This document shows positions 26,917 through 36,849 of a stretch of DNA of 64,000 bases, in pieces (positions within the stretch are counted from its first letter, which is position 1; the number at the start of each line of letters is the position of its first letter). The notes beneath the pieces are model-generated. The model was not told the DNA's origin. It did no database searches and was given only the letters and a program-made list of their open reading frames with translations. Made by a program: the position numbers and the translations under genes. Origin of the DNA: Muribaculaceae bacterium (GTDB taxonomy: Bacteria > Bacteroidota > Bacteroidia > Bacteroidales > Muribaculaceae); contig JAFTRI010000023.1 of assembly GCA_017462345.1 (NCBI GenBank), positions 221,883 to 285,882 of the forward strand, read 5' to 3'.

Positions 26917-29766
26917 ATGAAGAATCTAAAACGGCATGTGATGCGGTTCGGTGCAATCGCATTGCTGTTACTTGTGATGACGGCTCAGTTACATGCACAG
27001 GATAAAAGGACGGTTAATGTTAAGGGAACGGTCTATGAATCGGAGTCAGGAGGCAAAGCTGTGCCCCTTGGATTTGCTTCGGTGGCGTTCCCTGACTATG
27101 GAATAGGTACTACTACCGGTGATGATGGAAATTACAGCCTTTCTGTACCGCCGGGAAAGGTCCGTATGACGGTATCGTTTATCGGGAAGTTGACTATTGA
27201 CACAGTGGTAAATCTGCATCAGCAATCCCGGTTTGATTTCAGAATGGTCAATGAGGACTTTCATCTGAAGGATGTTGTGGTAACAGCGTCGGCTAACAAG
27301 GCAGGGCGTTCAACCGCATCAAACATATCGCGTGCTGCGATGGATCACTTGCAAGCGACGAGCCTGCATGACCTGATGTCGCTTTTGCCAGGAGGTGTCT
27401 CATCAGAACCTAATCTGAATGATGCCCGGCAGATCAACATCCGTCAGATTTCCACTTCCGGTGGCGATGAGGAGGCTATAAACGCGCTCGGGACGGCAAT
27501 AATACGCGATGGAGCCCCGGTGTCCAACAATGCCAATCTCTCGGCGGCCAACCCTACTGTCAATGGTGGTGCAAGTGCTATAGGTGGCGGCGCGTCACCG
27601 TCAGGAGGAATGGATGTACGCAGTATTTCCACTGAAAATATAGAATCGGTCGAGATTATAAGGGGTATCCCTTCGGTGGAATATGGAGACCTGACATCGG
27701 GTGCGGTAATCATCCACTCCAAGGCAGGGCGTGAGCCGTTGAGGATTAAGGCCAAGGTTAACCCTAATGTCTACCAAGTGTCGGTGGGTAGCGGCTACGA
27801 GTTGGGCAAAAAACGCGGTGCATTGAATTTCAGTGCCGATTATGCCTATAATACCAAAGAACCTACGGCCTCCTATATGCACTATCAGCGTGCCACAGCC
27901 AAGTTGATGTATTCCAATTCATTCTTTGATAATAAGTTGAGAAGCAACACGAGTTTTGATTTCATATATGGCAAGGATGAGCGTGAGGTTAATCCCGATG
28001 ACCAGCGTACGCAGACTGCTTCATCGGGTCGTGATGCGGGATTCACATTGAATACCAATGGTACATGGAATATCAACAAGGGTTGGCTGCAATCAGTGAG
28101 GTATGTGCTTTCGGGAACTTATACCGATAAACAGAGTTTTTACGAGACAGTGTATTCTTCGGCCAATGCCCCATATTCGATGACAACAACCGACGGTGCC
28201 GTGTTGAGCAATATTGCCGGACAGCATGTATATGATGCCGAAGGGAACGAGATAACTGATTTCGGTGAAGCCGATGCCGGGAATTACGCCCAATATCTGC
28301 CCAGTAGCTATAAGGGACGTTATGACATTGACAGCCGGGAGGTGAATGTGTTTGCCAAGTTGACCGCTACGTTGTTCAAAAAGTCGGGAGACGTGAGCAA
28401 CCGTATCCTTTTGGGTGCAGATTTCAAGAGTGACGGTAATGTAGGTGACGGAAAGACATTTGACCCGTCGACACCGCCGTTGCGTAACAACAGCAGTCTC
28501 AATAGCAGCTATCGTCCGCGACCTTATAGCGATATTCCGTTCATCAGTCAGGTTGGGGCGTTTGCCGAAGAAAATTTTTACTGGAATTTCGGCAAGCATG
28601 AACTGAAATTACAGGCGGGATTGCGCTTTGACAATGCATCGGTTGTCGGTTCGGCTCTTTCCCCGCGTTTCAATGCAACGGTCGATGTGGTTCCCGGAAT
28701 CCTGTCATTACAGGGTGGCTACGGTGTAACTGCCAAAATGCCTACTTTATTGTATCTGTATCCCGAGAATGCCTACTATGAGTATATAAACATGGATGAA
28801 TTAAGCAATGGGGATATTCCTGAGGGAGAACGCCTGTTTATAACTACGACCAAAGTATATAATACGGAGAACCGGGACCTGAAGATAGCCAAGAACTATA
28901 AGGCCGAATTAGGTTTCCGTCTGAATGCAGGTAAATCCAATCTTACTGTCGTTGCATTCCGGGAACGGCTTAAAAACGGATATTCGCTCGATTACACATT
29001 TGACACGTTCCATCCGTTCACGTTTAACGAATATACGCGTAATGATGCCGGTCAGATTGTACTCAGCAGTTCGCTTCCGGTGTTAGGCAGCCATTATACG
29101 CCTACCAACAATCTTAATGTTGAGAATAAAGGTGTAGAATTTGACTTGAATATCGGCAGGATAGATGCGATACGCACTTCATTCCAGTTCAACGGTTCAT
29201 GGATGCGGAGCAAAAGTTGGAGTAAGGGGTATGACTTCTATGACAACAGCGGCAGTGCGGCATCGTCACGAAAGCCGGTGGCTATCTACAGTAAGGATGA
29301 TACAAAGTCCTACCGTCAGCAGTTTGTCACATCTTTACGTGCCACCCACAATATTCCGCAGATAGGTTTTGTCGTGACTCTGACAGCCCAGGCGATATGG
29401 CAGCAGTCCAACTGGAAAACATTCGGCAACGATTCCATCCCGTTGGGATATATCGCACTTGAAGATGCAAGTGTCAATTGGTTTGAACCGGGCAAATACG
29501 GAACAACAGAGCAATTGGAAGCCGACGGTTACGGTTATATGTTGCAGAATGCCAATCATTCGGCAGCAATAAAGGAGAGTTATAAACCATACTTCTGTTT
29601 CAATATAAATGTGACCAAGGAACTTGGTGATAGGATGCGGGTGTCGTTCTTTGCCAACAACATGTTCCGCAGTTATCCGCGCGTAGAGTCAAAACGTAGC
29701 CCCGGGACTTATGTATCACTTAATAACAGGTTCTATTTCGGGCTTGAACTGTCATTGACATTATAA
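26917..29766 (+). CDS. TonB-dependent receptor with carboxypeptidase-regulatory-like domain
   Basis: 949 residues. A signal peptide (about 1-27, ending in AQLHA) is followed by a carboxypeptidase-like regulatory domain (about 33-110). The TonB box region and plug come next (KDVVVTASANKAGRS, SLHDLMSLLPGGVSS, VEIIRGIPSVEYGDLTSGAV), and then the barrel, which ends in FGLELSLTL. It differs from the receptor at 10.9 kb in having a canonical plug. Its neighbours are a DUF4876 lipoprotein, a DUF6850 barrel and a gingipain-like protein, all in one direction with short gaps. The cargo is unknown; no SusD homologue is present. Confidence 0.92.
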   Translation: MKNLKRHVMRFGAIALLLLVMTAQLHAQDKRTVNVKGTVYESESGGKAVPLGFASVAFPDYGIGTTTGDDGNYSLSVPPGKVRMTVSFIGKLTIDTVVNLHQQSRFDFRMVNEDFHLKDVVVTASANKAGRSTASNISRAAMDHLQATSLHDLMSLLPGGVSSEPNLNDARQINIRQISTSGGDEEAINALGTAIIRDGAPVSNNANLSAANPTVNGGASAIGGGASPSGGMDVRSISTENIESVEIIRGIPSVEYGDLTSGAVIIHSKAGREPLRIKAKVNPNVYQVSVGSGYELGKKRGALNFSADYAYNTKEPTASYMHYQRATAKLMYSNSFFDNKLRSNTSFDFIYGKDEREVNPDDQRTQTASSGRDAGFTLNTNGTWNINKGWLQSVRYVLSGTYTDKQSFYETVYSSANAPYSMTTTDGAVLSNIAGQHVYDAEGNEITDFGEADAGNYAQYLPSSYKGRYDIDSREVNVFAKLTATLFKKSGDVSNRILLGADFKSDGNVGDGKTFDPSTPPLRNNSSLNSSYRPRPYSDIPFISQVGAFAEENFYWNFGKHELKLQAGLRFDNASVVGSALSPRFNATVDVVPGILSLQGGYGVTAKMPTLLYLYPENAYYEYINMDELSNGDIPEGERLFITTTKVYNTENRDLKIAKNYKAELGFRLNAGKSNLTVVAFRERLKNGYSLDYTFDTFHPFTFNEYTRNDAGQIVLSSSLPVLGSHYTPTNNLNVENKGVEFDLNIGRIDAIRTSFQFNGSWMRSKSWSKGYDFYDNSGSAASSRKPVAIYSKDDTKSYRQQFVTSLRATHNIPQIGFVVTLTAQAIWQQSNWKTFGNDSIPLGYIALEDASVNWFEPGKYGTTEQLEADGYGYMLQNANHSAAIKESYKPYFCFNINVTKELGDRMRVSFFANNMFRSYPRVESKRSPGTYVSLNNRFYFGLELSLTL

Positions 29767-29769
29767 AAA

Positions 29770-31056
29770 ATGAAAAAGATGATGAAAAATATGAGAAAAT
29801 GTTTGTGCACCTTGCTCTTGGCGGCAGCTTTTGCAGGGTGCGATGAGTATCGCGATATGTTTGACGCAGAAAATATAACGCCTATAACCGTGAATGTGTC
29901 AATGGATATTGATATTGATGATCTTGCCGAGATTAAAGAATTGAAACTGAAGCTCGACAATTATGAGGAGGGTGTCCATTATGAAAAGAAATTCAACGGA
30001 CAGAACGTGTCGATATCAGGAGTAATTCCGGGAATGTATTCGGTTGTCGTAAGCGGAGAAGCCGTTGACAATGATGAAAATGAGTATTATGTGAATGGAA
30101 GTGTCATCAATAAAGGTCTGTTTGAAGACAATCAGGCGTTGACTCTTGTCTTGCAGGGATTGAAAAGAAGCCCGCTTGTGTTCAAGGAGATATACTATGC
30201 CGGAAGCCGCACACCGCTTAATGCCGTGTATTTCCGGGATCAGTTTTATGAGATATACAATAATTCGTCGGAGCTGACAGTATATCTTGACGGAATTTAT
30301 TTTGCAAATCTTACTCCCGGCAGAGCTACAACCACACTGCCCGTGTGGCCGGAGGCTGACGGGAATAAATACGCGTATGCCGAACGGGTGTGGAAATTCC
30401 CGGGAAATGGTACTGATTATCCGTTACAGCCCGGGGAGTCATGTGTATTGGCACAATTTGCCGCCAATCAACAATTGGAACAGTATAATCCCAATTCCCC
30501 TGTGAACACGAGCAGTGCCGAATTTGAGTTCAATATGGATAACGCCAGTATCCCCGACCAGCCGGCGATAGATATGTTACACGTGTTCTATAATGGAAAG
30601 GCAGAAAAGGGGACAGGAAAACAATATCTGACACCGGTGTTTGGCGGAGCATACGTAATTTTCCAGGTGCCTGAAGGGGTTAATTGGGATCCTGTAGGGG
30701 ATAAAAATATGAGTACTACCGATTTGAGCAGTACCAAAAGTACGCTTTATGCAAAAATCCCCATTGACTATGTACTTGACGCTGTTGAGGCAATCGATAA
30801 CGAGACAAAGGTGAATGCAAAACGTGTTCCCGGTGTGCTTGATGCCGGAATGACGTGGGTCGGCTCGACGTATTGCGGACTTGGTGTCTGCCGAAAGATC
30901 TCGACCGACGATAACGGGAATCATATCGTGCGGGAGGACGGCTCGTTTATTTATCAGGACATCAATAACAGTACCGATGATTTTGAACGTGGGGTCGTTC
31001 CCGAGTTGAGACGGAACGGGGCGAAAACTCCGTCGTGGAATCATCAGATGAAATAA
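29770..31056 (+). CDS. DUF4876 lipoprotein
   Basis: 428 residues with lipobox AFAGC (Cys24), then DEYRD, acidic and consistent with surface export. An N-terminal Ig-like domain (about residues 35-125) is followed by the DUF4876 region (about 130-410) with FKEIYYAGSRTPL, FYEIYNNSSELTVYLDGIYF and a C-terminal RRNGAKTPSWNH. DUF4876 proteins are lipoproteins encoded next to TonB receptors, with no established function. It starts 3 bases after the receptor stop, so translation is probably coupled, and it likely forms a complex with the receptor. Confidence 0.87.
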   Translation: MKKMMKNMRKCLCTLLLAAAFAGCDEYRDMFDAENITPITVNVSMDIDIDDLAEIKELKLKLDNYEEGVHYEKKFNGQNVSISGVIPGMYSVVVSGEAVDNDENEYYVNGSVINKGLFEDNQALTLVLQGLKRSPLVFKEIYYAGSRTPLNAVYFRDQFYEIYNNSSELTVYLDGIYFANLTPGRATTTLPVWPEADGNKYAYAERVWKFPGNGTDYPLQPGESCVLAQFAANQQLEQYNPNSPVNTSSAEFEFNMDNASIPDQPAIDMLHVFYNGKAEKGTGKQYLTPVFGGAYVIFQVPEGVNWDPVGDKNMSTTDLSSTKSTLYAKIPIDYVLDAVEAIDNETKVNAKRVPGVLDAGMTWVGSTYCGLGVCRKISTDDNGNHIVREDGSFIYQDINNSTDDFERGVVPELRRNGAKTPSWNHQMK

Positions 31057-31075
31057 CGTTTTAGTCAGGAAAAGT

Positions 31076-32626
31076 ATGAAAAGATCAGATATAAGGACTG
31101 TATTGTCATTTCTTGTAGTCAGCATGCCGGTATTGGCTGTTGCTCAGGGAAATTCTCCGGCCGCGATGGAACAGATAAAGATGGAAAGGCTATGGTTTAA
31201 TTCCCGGAATGCGGCAGGTACGGTATTTGATGATGTTGCCAATTTCTCAAATCTGGAGTTGTCGTATGATATGCAGGATGGTGACTATCATCGTCCACAG
31301 GAAGGGGAGGAGGTTACGGATATAGAGGTTTCGAGTGAGGGATTCGTGGATTTGAAAAATCTCTATGTCTGGGGCTCATTCAATTTTGTACAACGGACGA
31401 TGACCGATGCAGGATATAATGCATCGATAACCGATCCGTTCAGGGGAATGCCCTACTATATAATCGATTCACATCACAGCAAGTGGAAAAATCAGTATTA
31501 TGACCTTGCATTTCGTGTAGCTTCCCCGCTTGTCGGAGGACGCTGGGCTTTCGGCCTTGATGGCGAATATCAGGCCTCTATTGCCGCAAAACAGCGGGAT
31601 CCGCGTGTCGACAGCCGTTTCTATACCTTGAAGCTCGTTCCTGGTGTAACATACAAGATAAATGACGGGAACAAACTGGGACTTTCATTCCGGTATGAAT
31701 CGGTAAAAGAGGATTCACGCATGGAGAATGAGGATAGCTATACCGATCAGGATTTCTATATATTGTATGGGCTCGGGACGGCAGTCAAAGATATCGGTGA
31801 CGGACGCGAGACCAATTACTATGGCGACATGCTTGGTGGTGCTTTGCAGTATAATTTTTCCGGGCAGGCATGGAATGTGCTTTTGGAGGGCGGATATGAT
31901 GTCAAGGTCGAGAATGTGGAGCAGAGTTTTACCGTGCCTAAAAAGGATGCCGGGGTGAAGGACAGATCCGCTGTCGTTTCTGCTACGGCCTATCGCAAAG
32001 GTGCTCGATATTCCCATTACGTTAAAGCGTCATATACCGACAGGCATATTGACGGAATCCAATATGTCTCTCAACGTGACAACAGTGAGTCACAATCGGG
32101 GTGGGTAGAGCTGTATAAGAGCATACGCTCTACTTACAAGACACGCATAGCCGGGGTGGATTATTCGTTTATAAGGAATCGGGGAGAGGAATATGACTGG
32201 AAAGCGGAATTGGGAATCGCTTACAACAAACGGAGTGACGAGTATCTGCTCCCCTATTCGGTAAAGATGTCGGAAAACCTTAGAATTAGCATGGGTGGGA
32301 AGAAAAATATAGTGCTTGGCAAGAATATGAACAACCGGTTGCTTGTTGATATTCATGCCGTGTATAACTGTAATATCGACGGGGTATACTATTATGGCGG
32401 CAGCAATCCCGATTATGTGAGTGTGACAGGGTTGGAGACGGTCGATGCCTGTTATCTGAACAGTGACTATTGGAGAATGGGTGGTGCTGTTACCTATTCC
32501 CAACAGGTAAGGAAAGGAGAAAAAATAAACCTGTTTGTCAAGGGAGGCTTTGATCGTGTGATAGCATCAGGGCATTATTTCTCCGGCCGCTCGTTTCTGT
32601 CGGTCAGTGCAGGATGTAATTTTTAG
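31076..32626 (+). CDS. DUF6850 family outer membrane beta-barrel protein
   Basis: 516 residues with a signal peptide (about 1-23, VSMPVLAVAQ). The mature N-terminus begins with MERLWFNSRNAAGTVFD, typical of this family. The remainder is a series of amphipathic strands ending in SVSAGCNF, consistent with a 14-18-strand outer membrane barrel. The family has no assigned function. It is the third gene in the operon, 19 bases after the DUF4876 gene, and I infer that it works with the receptor and lipoprotein. Confidence 0.85.
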   Translation: MKRSDIRTVLSFLVVSMPVLAVAQGNSPAAMEQIKMERLWFNSRNAAGTVFDDVANFSNLELSYDMQDGDYHRPQEGEEVTDIEVSSEGFVDLKNLYVWGSFNFVQRTMTDAGYNASITDPFRGMPYYIIDSHHSKWKNQYYDLAFRVASPLVGGRWAFGLDGEYQASIAAKQRDPRVDSRFYTLKLVPGVTYKINDGNKLGLSFRYESVKEDSRMENEDSYTDQDFYILYGLGTAVKDIGDGRETNYYGDMLGGALQYNFSGQAWNVLLEGGYDVKVENVEQSFTVPKKDAGVKDRSAVVSATAYRKGARYSHYVKASYTDRHIDGIQYVSQRDNSESQSGWVELYKSIRSTYKTRIAGVDYSFIRNRGEEYDWKAELGIAYNKRSDEYLLPYSVKMSENLRISMGGKKNIVLGKNMNNRLLVDIHAVYNCNIDGVYYYGGSNPDYVSVTGLETVDACYLNSDYWRMGGAVTYSQQVRKGEKINLFVKGGFDRVIASGHYFSGRSFLSVSAGCNF

Positions 32627-32657
32627 AAAAAAGAAAGAAATTAGTGTATAAGAAATA

Positions 32658-34865
32658 ATGATGAAAAGAATATTATTGGTAATCGCTGCGTATGTGGCAG
32701 TGTGGTCGGGGGTGGAAGCTCAGACCATTATAGATCCGTCGGTAAAAAGTAAAACGACATTTGCCATTGTTGTAGATGAGACAAGCTATAAAGAAGCAAA
32801 AAGTGAGATAGAGGCTTATCGTGGCAGTGTGGAAAGTGAAGGTTTGGGCACATATATCATTGTTGATGACTGGGAATCCCCGACACCGATACGTGAAATA
32901 CTAAAAAAGTTACATGCTGACAAAAAAAGTCCGCTGGAAGGGTGCGTACTGATAGGGGATGTACCTATAGCCATGATACGTGATGCGCAACACTTATGTT
33001 CGGCATTTAAGATGAGGCAGACACGTTATCCGTGGCATCGTTCAAGTGTGCCGTCTGACCGGTACTATGATGATTTCGGTCTTGAGTTTGACTATCTGAA
33101 ACAGGACAGCCTGCGTACATCCTATCATTATTATTCGCTGACCAAGGATTCCCGCCAGTATATCTCGCCTGACATCTATTCGGGGCGTATCAGACCGCTG
33201 GAGCTTGACGGTGTGAACCGATATGCAATGTTACGGGATTTCCTCAGAAAGATAGTGTCGGACAAAAAAGAGAATACTGAAAATCCTTTCGACAAATTGA
33301 GTGTTGCCAGAGGACATGGATATAACTCTGAGGATATGGTTGCATGGAGTGGCGAACATCTTGCATTACGGGAACAATTGCCGCAGCTGTTCAACCCTGG
33401 CGGTACTGTCAAGTTCTATGATTTCGGATTCTCTTTCCCTGCCAAAAATCTGTATCTTAATGAGGTGCAACAGAAGGATCTTGATGTGATGTTGTTTCAT
33501 CATCATGGAGGAGTGGACGCGCAGTATCTTAATGGATATAAGAGTGCCAATTCAGTGCAGGATAATATAGAAAATATCAAGTTGTATGTGCGCAGTAAAG
33601 TTCCCTCAATGGCAAAGAAAAAAGGACGGGAAGAGGCTGTCGATTATTATGCAAAGACTCTTGATATCCCCCGTAGCTGGTGCGAGGAGGCTTTTGATTC
33701 GGTTAAGATTGCTGGGGATTCGGTGTTTAATTATCATCTCGATGTACACACCGATGATGTACGCAACATTGTACCCAATGCTCGGTTTATAGTGTTTGAC
33801 GCATGTTTTAACGGATCTTTTCATCAGAAAGATAATCTTTCCGGCTCGTATATATTCAGTCGGGGTAAAACTGTTGCAACACAGGCTAATTCAGTTAATA
33901 CGATACAGGACAAGTGGCCTGATGAATTTCTCGGGCTTCTGGCTGCAGGTATGCGTGTCGGTCATTTCAACAGGCTGAATTGTTTCCTTGAAACCCATAT
34001 TATAGGAGACCCTACAATGCGTTTTGCCAACACAAGCGGAGAAACTAAGGATATCAATGAATTGCTGGTATTGAAAGCAAGGGATGTATCGTTCTGGAAA
34101 AAACAGCTTGAGCATCCGATGCCCGATATGCGGGCGTTGGCATTACGTCAGTTATCAAATGCCGATTATGCGGGCTTGCCTGAATTGTTACAGGAGACTT
34201 ATTTCGGTTCAGGCAGTTATGTCGTGCGTCTCGAAGCTATGCGTCTACTTGCGTTGAACTATCCTTTACAGTCGGTAATGGTGCTGAAGGCGGCACTGAA
34301 TGACAGTTATGAACTTGTCCGCCGGTTTGCCGGGGAATATGTGGAACGAAACGGAGCTGAGGAATTGATGCCTGACTGGGTTAACGGATACTTGCAGCGT
34401 CATCATGAAAAACGTTTCCGTTTCAAGTTGGTTGCAGGAATTGATGCCTTTGACTATGAAAAGACCAAGGCAGAGGTTTACAGACAGGCTGCAAAGTATG
34501 ATCTGTACAATCGCGATGTCATTGAAAAACTGGTCAATCAGATAGATAATTCAGCAAAAAGTGCGGTCAGTGATATGGAAATAATCAATGATCCCAAAAG
34601 CAAGTCAAGCTGGATATATACCGAAATAAGTCGTTATCGCAATCATCCTGTGAAAAAAGGGGTGGGAATGCTGGTGGATTTTGTCAAGGACGATAGCCGT
34701 CCTATGGAGCTGCGTATTGTTGCTGCAGAAACACTTGGATGGTACACAATGTATCATGACAAGTCGGGAATTGTGGCACAGCTTGAAAATTATGATTCCG
34801 GAGTAGATGCTCTTAATTATGAGCTTGCAAAGACAATAAAGCGCCTCGGAAGCAAGAACCGGTAG
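32658..34865 (+). CDS. Exported gingipain-like (C25/caspase-like fold) protein with HEAT-like repeats
   Basis: 735 residues with a signal peptide (about 1-21). The first part (about 30-455) has a gingipain-like alpha-beta layout: SVARGHGYNSEDMVAW, then His281-283 followed by GG in FHHHGG, then Cys383 in FDACFNGSF. His-Gly and Asp-Ala-Cys pairs are the catalytic dyad of clan CD proteases, so a cysteine protease is plausible. From about 470 to the end, helical repeats (MRALALRQLSNADYAGLPEL, VRLEAMRLLALNYPLQS) look like HEAT repeats. It is the last gene of the receptor operon. Two adjacent ATGs at 32658 and 32661 are equally possible starts. Confidence 0.8.
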   Translation: MMKRILLVIAAYVAVWSGVEAQTIIDPSVKSKTTFAIVVDETSYKEAKSEIEAYRGSVESEGLGTYIIVDDWESPTPIREILKKLHADKKSPLEGCVLIGDVPIAMIRDAQHLCSAFKMRQTRYPWHRSSVPSDRYYDDFGLEFDYLKQDSLRTSYHYYSLTKDSRQYISPDIYSGRIRPLELDGVNRYAMLRDFLRKIVSDKKENTENPFDKLSVARGHGYNSEDMVAWSGEHLALREQLPQLFNPGGTVKFYDFGFSFPAKNLYLNEVQQKDLDVMLFHHHGGVDAQYLNGYKSANSVQDNIENIKLYVRSKVPSMAKKKGREEAVDYYAKTLDIPRSWCEEAFDSVKIAGDSVFNYHLDVHTDDVRNIVPNARFIVFDACFNGSFHQKDNLSGSYIFSRGKTVATQANSVNTIQDKWPDEFLGLLAAGMRVGHFNRLNCFLETHIIGDPTMRFANTSGETKDINELLVLKARDVSFWKKQLEHPMPDMRALALRQLSNADYAGLPELLQETYFGSGSYVVRLEAMRLLALNYPLQSVMVLKAALNDSYELVRRFAGEYVERNGAEELMPDWVNGYLQRHHEKRFRFKLVAGIDAFDYEKTKAEVYRQAAKYDLYNRDVIEKLVNQIDNSAKSAVSDMEIINDPKSKSSWIYTEISRYRNHPVKKGVGMLVDFVKDDSRPMELRIVAAETLGWYTMYHDKSGIVAQLENYDSGVDALNYELAKTIKRLGSKNR

Positions 34866-34892
34866 GCATGTTGCGGATATAGGAATAACAGG

Positions 34893-34935
34893 CTGCAATA
34901 TTTGGTAAAACTGCCAAATTTTCCGAATATTGCAG
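34893..34935. terminator. Inverted repeat between the gingipain-like gene and upp
   Basis: CTGCAATATT (34893-34902) and AATATTGCAG (34926-34935) form a 10-bp stem, with TTTGG/CCAAA nested inside. TCGTTTTAAAT follows, so it could end the receptor operon or act as a regulatory hairpin in the upp leader. Confidence 0.5.
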
Positions 34936-34958
34936 TCGTTTTAAATATATTGCCCGAT

Positions 34959-35612
34959 ATGGAAATCATAAATTTTTCAGAAAAGACATCATTGGTGAGC
35001 CAATATATGATGGAATTGCGCAGTGTTGAAATACAGAAGGATATGTTGCGTTTCCGCCGTAATCTCGAACGTATAGGGGAAATAATGGCTTACGAGATAA
35101 GCCGGAAGTTGGACTACCGTGATATTAATGTGGAAACCCCTCTTGATATTGCCCGATGTCAGGTGGTGGATACAAAGGTTGTGCTTGGAACGATATTCCG
35201 TGCCGGAGTGCCGTTTCATCAGGGCTTTCTGAATTATTTTGACCATGCGGAGAATGCTTTTGTATCGGCATATCGTAAATATAAGGATGCTGAAACTTTT
35301 GATATCCACATCGAATATCTTGCTTCCCCGTGTCTTGAAGGAAAGACACTTATTATTGCTGACCCCATGCTTGCCACGGGTGCATCGATGGAACTTTCCT
35401 ACCGTGCCTTGTTGACGAAAGGGAATCCTGCTCACATACATGTGGCTTCGGTTATTGCTTCACGTCAGGCGGTGGATTATGTAAAACGGACGTTTCCGGA
35501 AGAGAAGACAACCTTGTGGACCGGTGCAATAGATGACGAACTCAATGCCCATTCTTATATAGTGCCCGGGCTTGGTGATGCCGGAGACCTTGCCTATGGG
35601 GTCAAGGAATAG
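34959..35612 (+). CDS. upp: Uracil phosphoribosyltransferase
   Basis: 217 residues from the ATG at 34959 (MEIINFSEKTSLVSQYM). A longer frame begins at a TTG at 34902, but it lacks family similarity and overlaps the inverted repeat. The enzyme makes UMP from uracil and PRPP in pyrimidine salvage. The PRPP loop is DPMLATGAS at about 135-143. The pattern RAGVPFHQGFLNYFDHAENA and the C-terminal uracil-binding YIVPGLGDAGDLAYG are clear. Its 3-prime end overlaps the convergent phosphopantetheinyl transferase gene by 11 bases. Confidence 0.94.
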   Translation: MEIINFSEKTSLVSQYMMELRSVEIQKDMLRFRRNLERIGEIMAYEISRKLDYRDINVETPLDIARCQVVDTKVVLGTIFRAGVPFHQGFLNYFDHAENAFVSAYRKYKDAETFDIHIEYLASPCLEGKTLIIADPMLATGASMELSYRALLTKGNPAHIHVASVIASRQAVDYVKRTFPEEKTTLWTGAIDDELNAHSYIVPGLGDAGDLAYGVKE

Positions 35613-36204
35613 ACGGGACAGCGACGGTGGTTGTAATACCGTTGGTCGAGCGGGTATATAGCGAGAAATGAATATCCCTGTCGGGAAGATGGAGCGTGGC
35701 GGTGTTATCGGTTGCGGATAGAGGCAGTGAGATTCCGTTGGCAAAGTCCAGGCCTTTACATCCGGCAGCCTTATAGACTGCTTCCTTGGCTGTCCATGCA
35801 AGAAGTAATTTGTCTTGGGTCACGTAAAATTCCATTTCTTCGGTAGAAAGGAATCGTGGTTTTATTTTCAGTAGGGAGTTTCTCCATCGTTCGATGTCAA
35901 TTCCTATCCTATATCGTGGATGGCACGCGATGGCAACCATGCCCTTGCAGTGTGATACTGAGATATTGTATCCTGATTCCGGGATGTAGGGGCTTCCGTC
36001 ATCATGGTGGCTTATGGCAACAATTTGTTTGTCGGGAAACATTTCGCGAGCCAGCAGTCGTGTGGCAATTATTTCGGCTTGCCGTGAGACGGACTTTATG
36101 CCTGATATGTCCTGCAAATCCTCGGCTGTTGCATGTTCCAACAGGCGGGATATGTCATCGGGAATGCATTTGTAGTGAATGGATATTCCGGAGGCTGCTA
36201 TCAT
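35602..36204 (-). CDS. 4-prime-phosphopantetheinyl transferase superfamily protein
   Basis: 200 residues from the ATG at 36204 (MIAASGISIHYK). It moves the phosphopantetheine arm of coenzyme A to a carrier protein, making the holo form. Two family signatures are present: GIDIERW with Asp103 and Glu105, and WTAKEAVYK with Lys140, Glu141 and Lys145, which bind magnesium and CoA. The length of 200 residues fits the Sfp/HetI-type group. A longer in-frame start at 36357 would lie inside gldD and is rejected. It follows gldD by 7 bases in the gldE-gldD operon. Confidence 0.88.
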   Translation of the reverse strand: MIAASGISIHYKCIPDDISRLLEHATAEDLQDISGIKSVSRQAEIIATRLLAREMFPDKQIVAISHHDDGSPYIPESGYNISVSHCKGMVAIACHPRYRIGIDIERWRNSLLKIKPRFLSTEEMEFYVTQDKLLLAWTAKEAVYKAAGCKGLDFANGISLPLSATDNTATLHLPDRDIHFSLYTRSTNGITTTVAVPSIP

Positions 36205-36211
36205 GTCGTTA

Positions 36212-36844
36212 TCATTTCTGGCGCAGATTACGTATTGAATGTACGATGTCGCGCCGGACACTGTGCAGAATCGGGGCAATCGAGTCGATATTGCCTGTAT
36301 GCTGTCGGGTAAGATACAATGCTCCGGAGAACACCCATGAACGGTTGTCGGTCGCAATGAATTGTAATGGGGTCACAGTGCTTTCGGGGGTGGTCAATAT
36401 CCGTCCTGTTGTACCGTGAGGGGTGGTGATTTCGGTAAGTTCCGAAGTGAGGTCTCCCGCATTCAAGGACATGCGTTCGTTGCGGTTGCCGGTAACGGTC
36501 CCTACCGTTGTTGCATTGACGGGGGTGAAAGTACAGTGTAGTGTGGCATTGTAGCCCGGGTACATGATATTTATCCAGCGGCTTCCGTCGCTATTGTCGC
36601 GTAAGGAATCCTCTTGTAGTATTGTGTGGGCGTTGACTTCTATGTTTATGGGCATTGATTCGATAGGAAGATAGACGGAATCGTAGATTTCAATACGAGG
36701 ATAGGCCGTACGACGTGGAGTTGCGATGTCGTGTCCCGAATTGTTGACGCAATCGATGAATAGCAGTGAGAAAAAGAACGCTACTGTCCACAAGGTAACC
36801 ACGGTAAGGGCTGCCGTAAAAGTATTGGCTTTTCTCTTGCTCAT
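36212..36844 (-). CDS. gldD: GldD-like gliding motility protein
   Basis: 210 residues. GldD is an envelope protein needed with other Gld proteins for gliding and type IX secretion in Flavobacterium; it persists in non-gliding Bacteroidales. Family patterns: TAYPRIEIYDSVY, NIEVNAHTIL, WINIMYPGYNATLHCTF and YLTRQHTGNIDSIAPIL. The N-terminus is a hydrophobic segment (residues about 9-31) ending in FIDC (Cys32). The Asp before Cys makes this a poor lipobox, so it may be anchored by a transmembrane helix instead. It is 5 bases after gldE. Confidence 0.85.
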   Translation of the reverse strand: MSKRKANTFTAALTVVTLWTVAFFFSLLFIDCVNNSGHDIATPRRTAYPRIEIYDSVYLPIESMPINIEVNAHTILQEDSLRDNSDGSRWINIMYPGYNATLHCTFTPVNATTVGTVTGNRNERMSLNAGDLTSELTEITTPHGTTGRILTTPESTVTPLQFIATDNRSWVFSGALYLTRQHTGNIDSIAPILHSVRRDIVHSIRNLRQK

Positions 36845-36849
36845 GGTGC

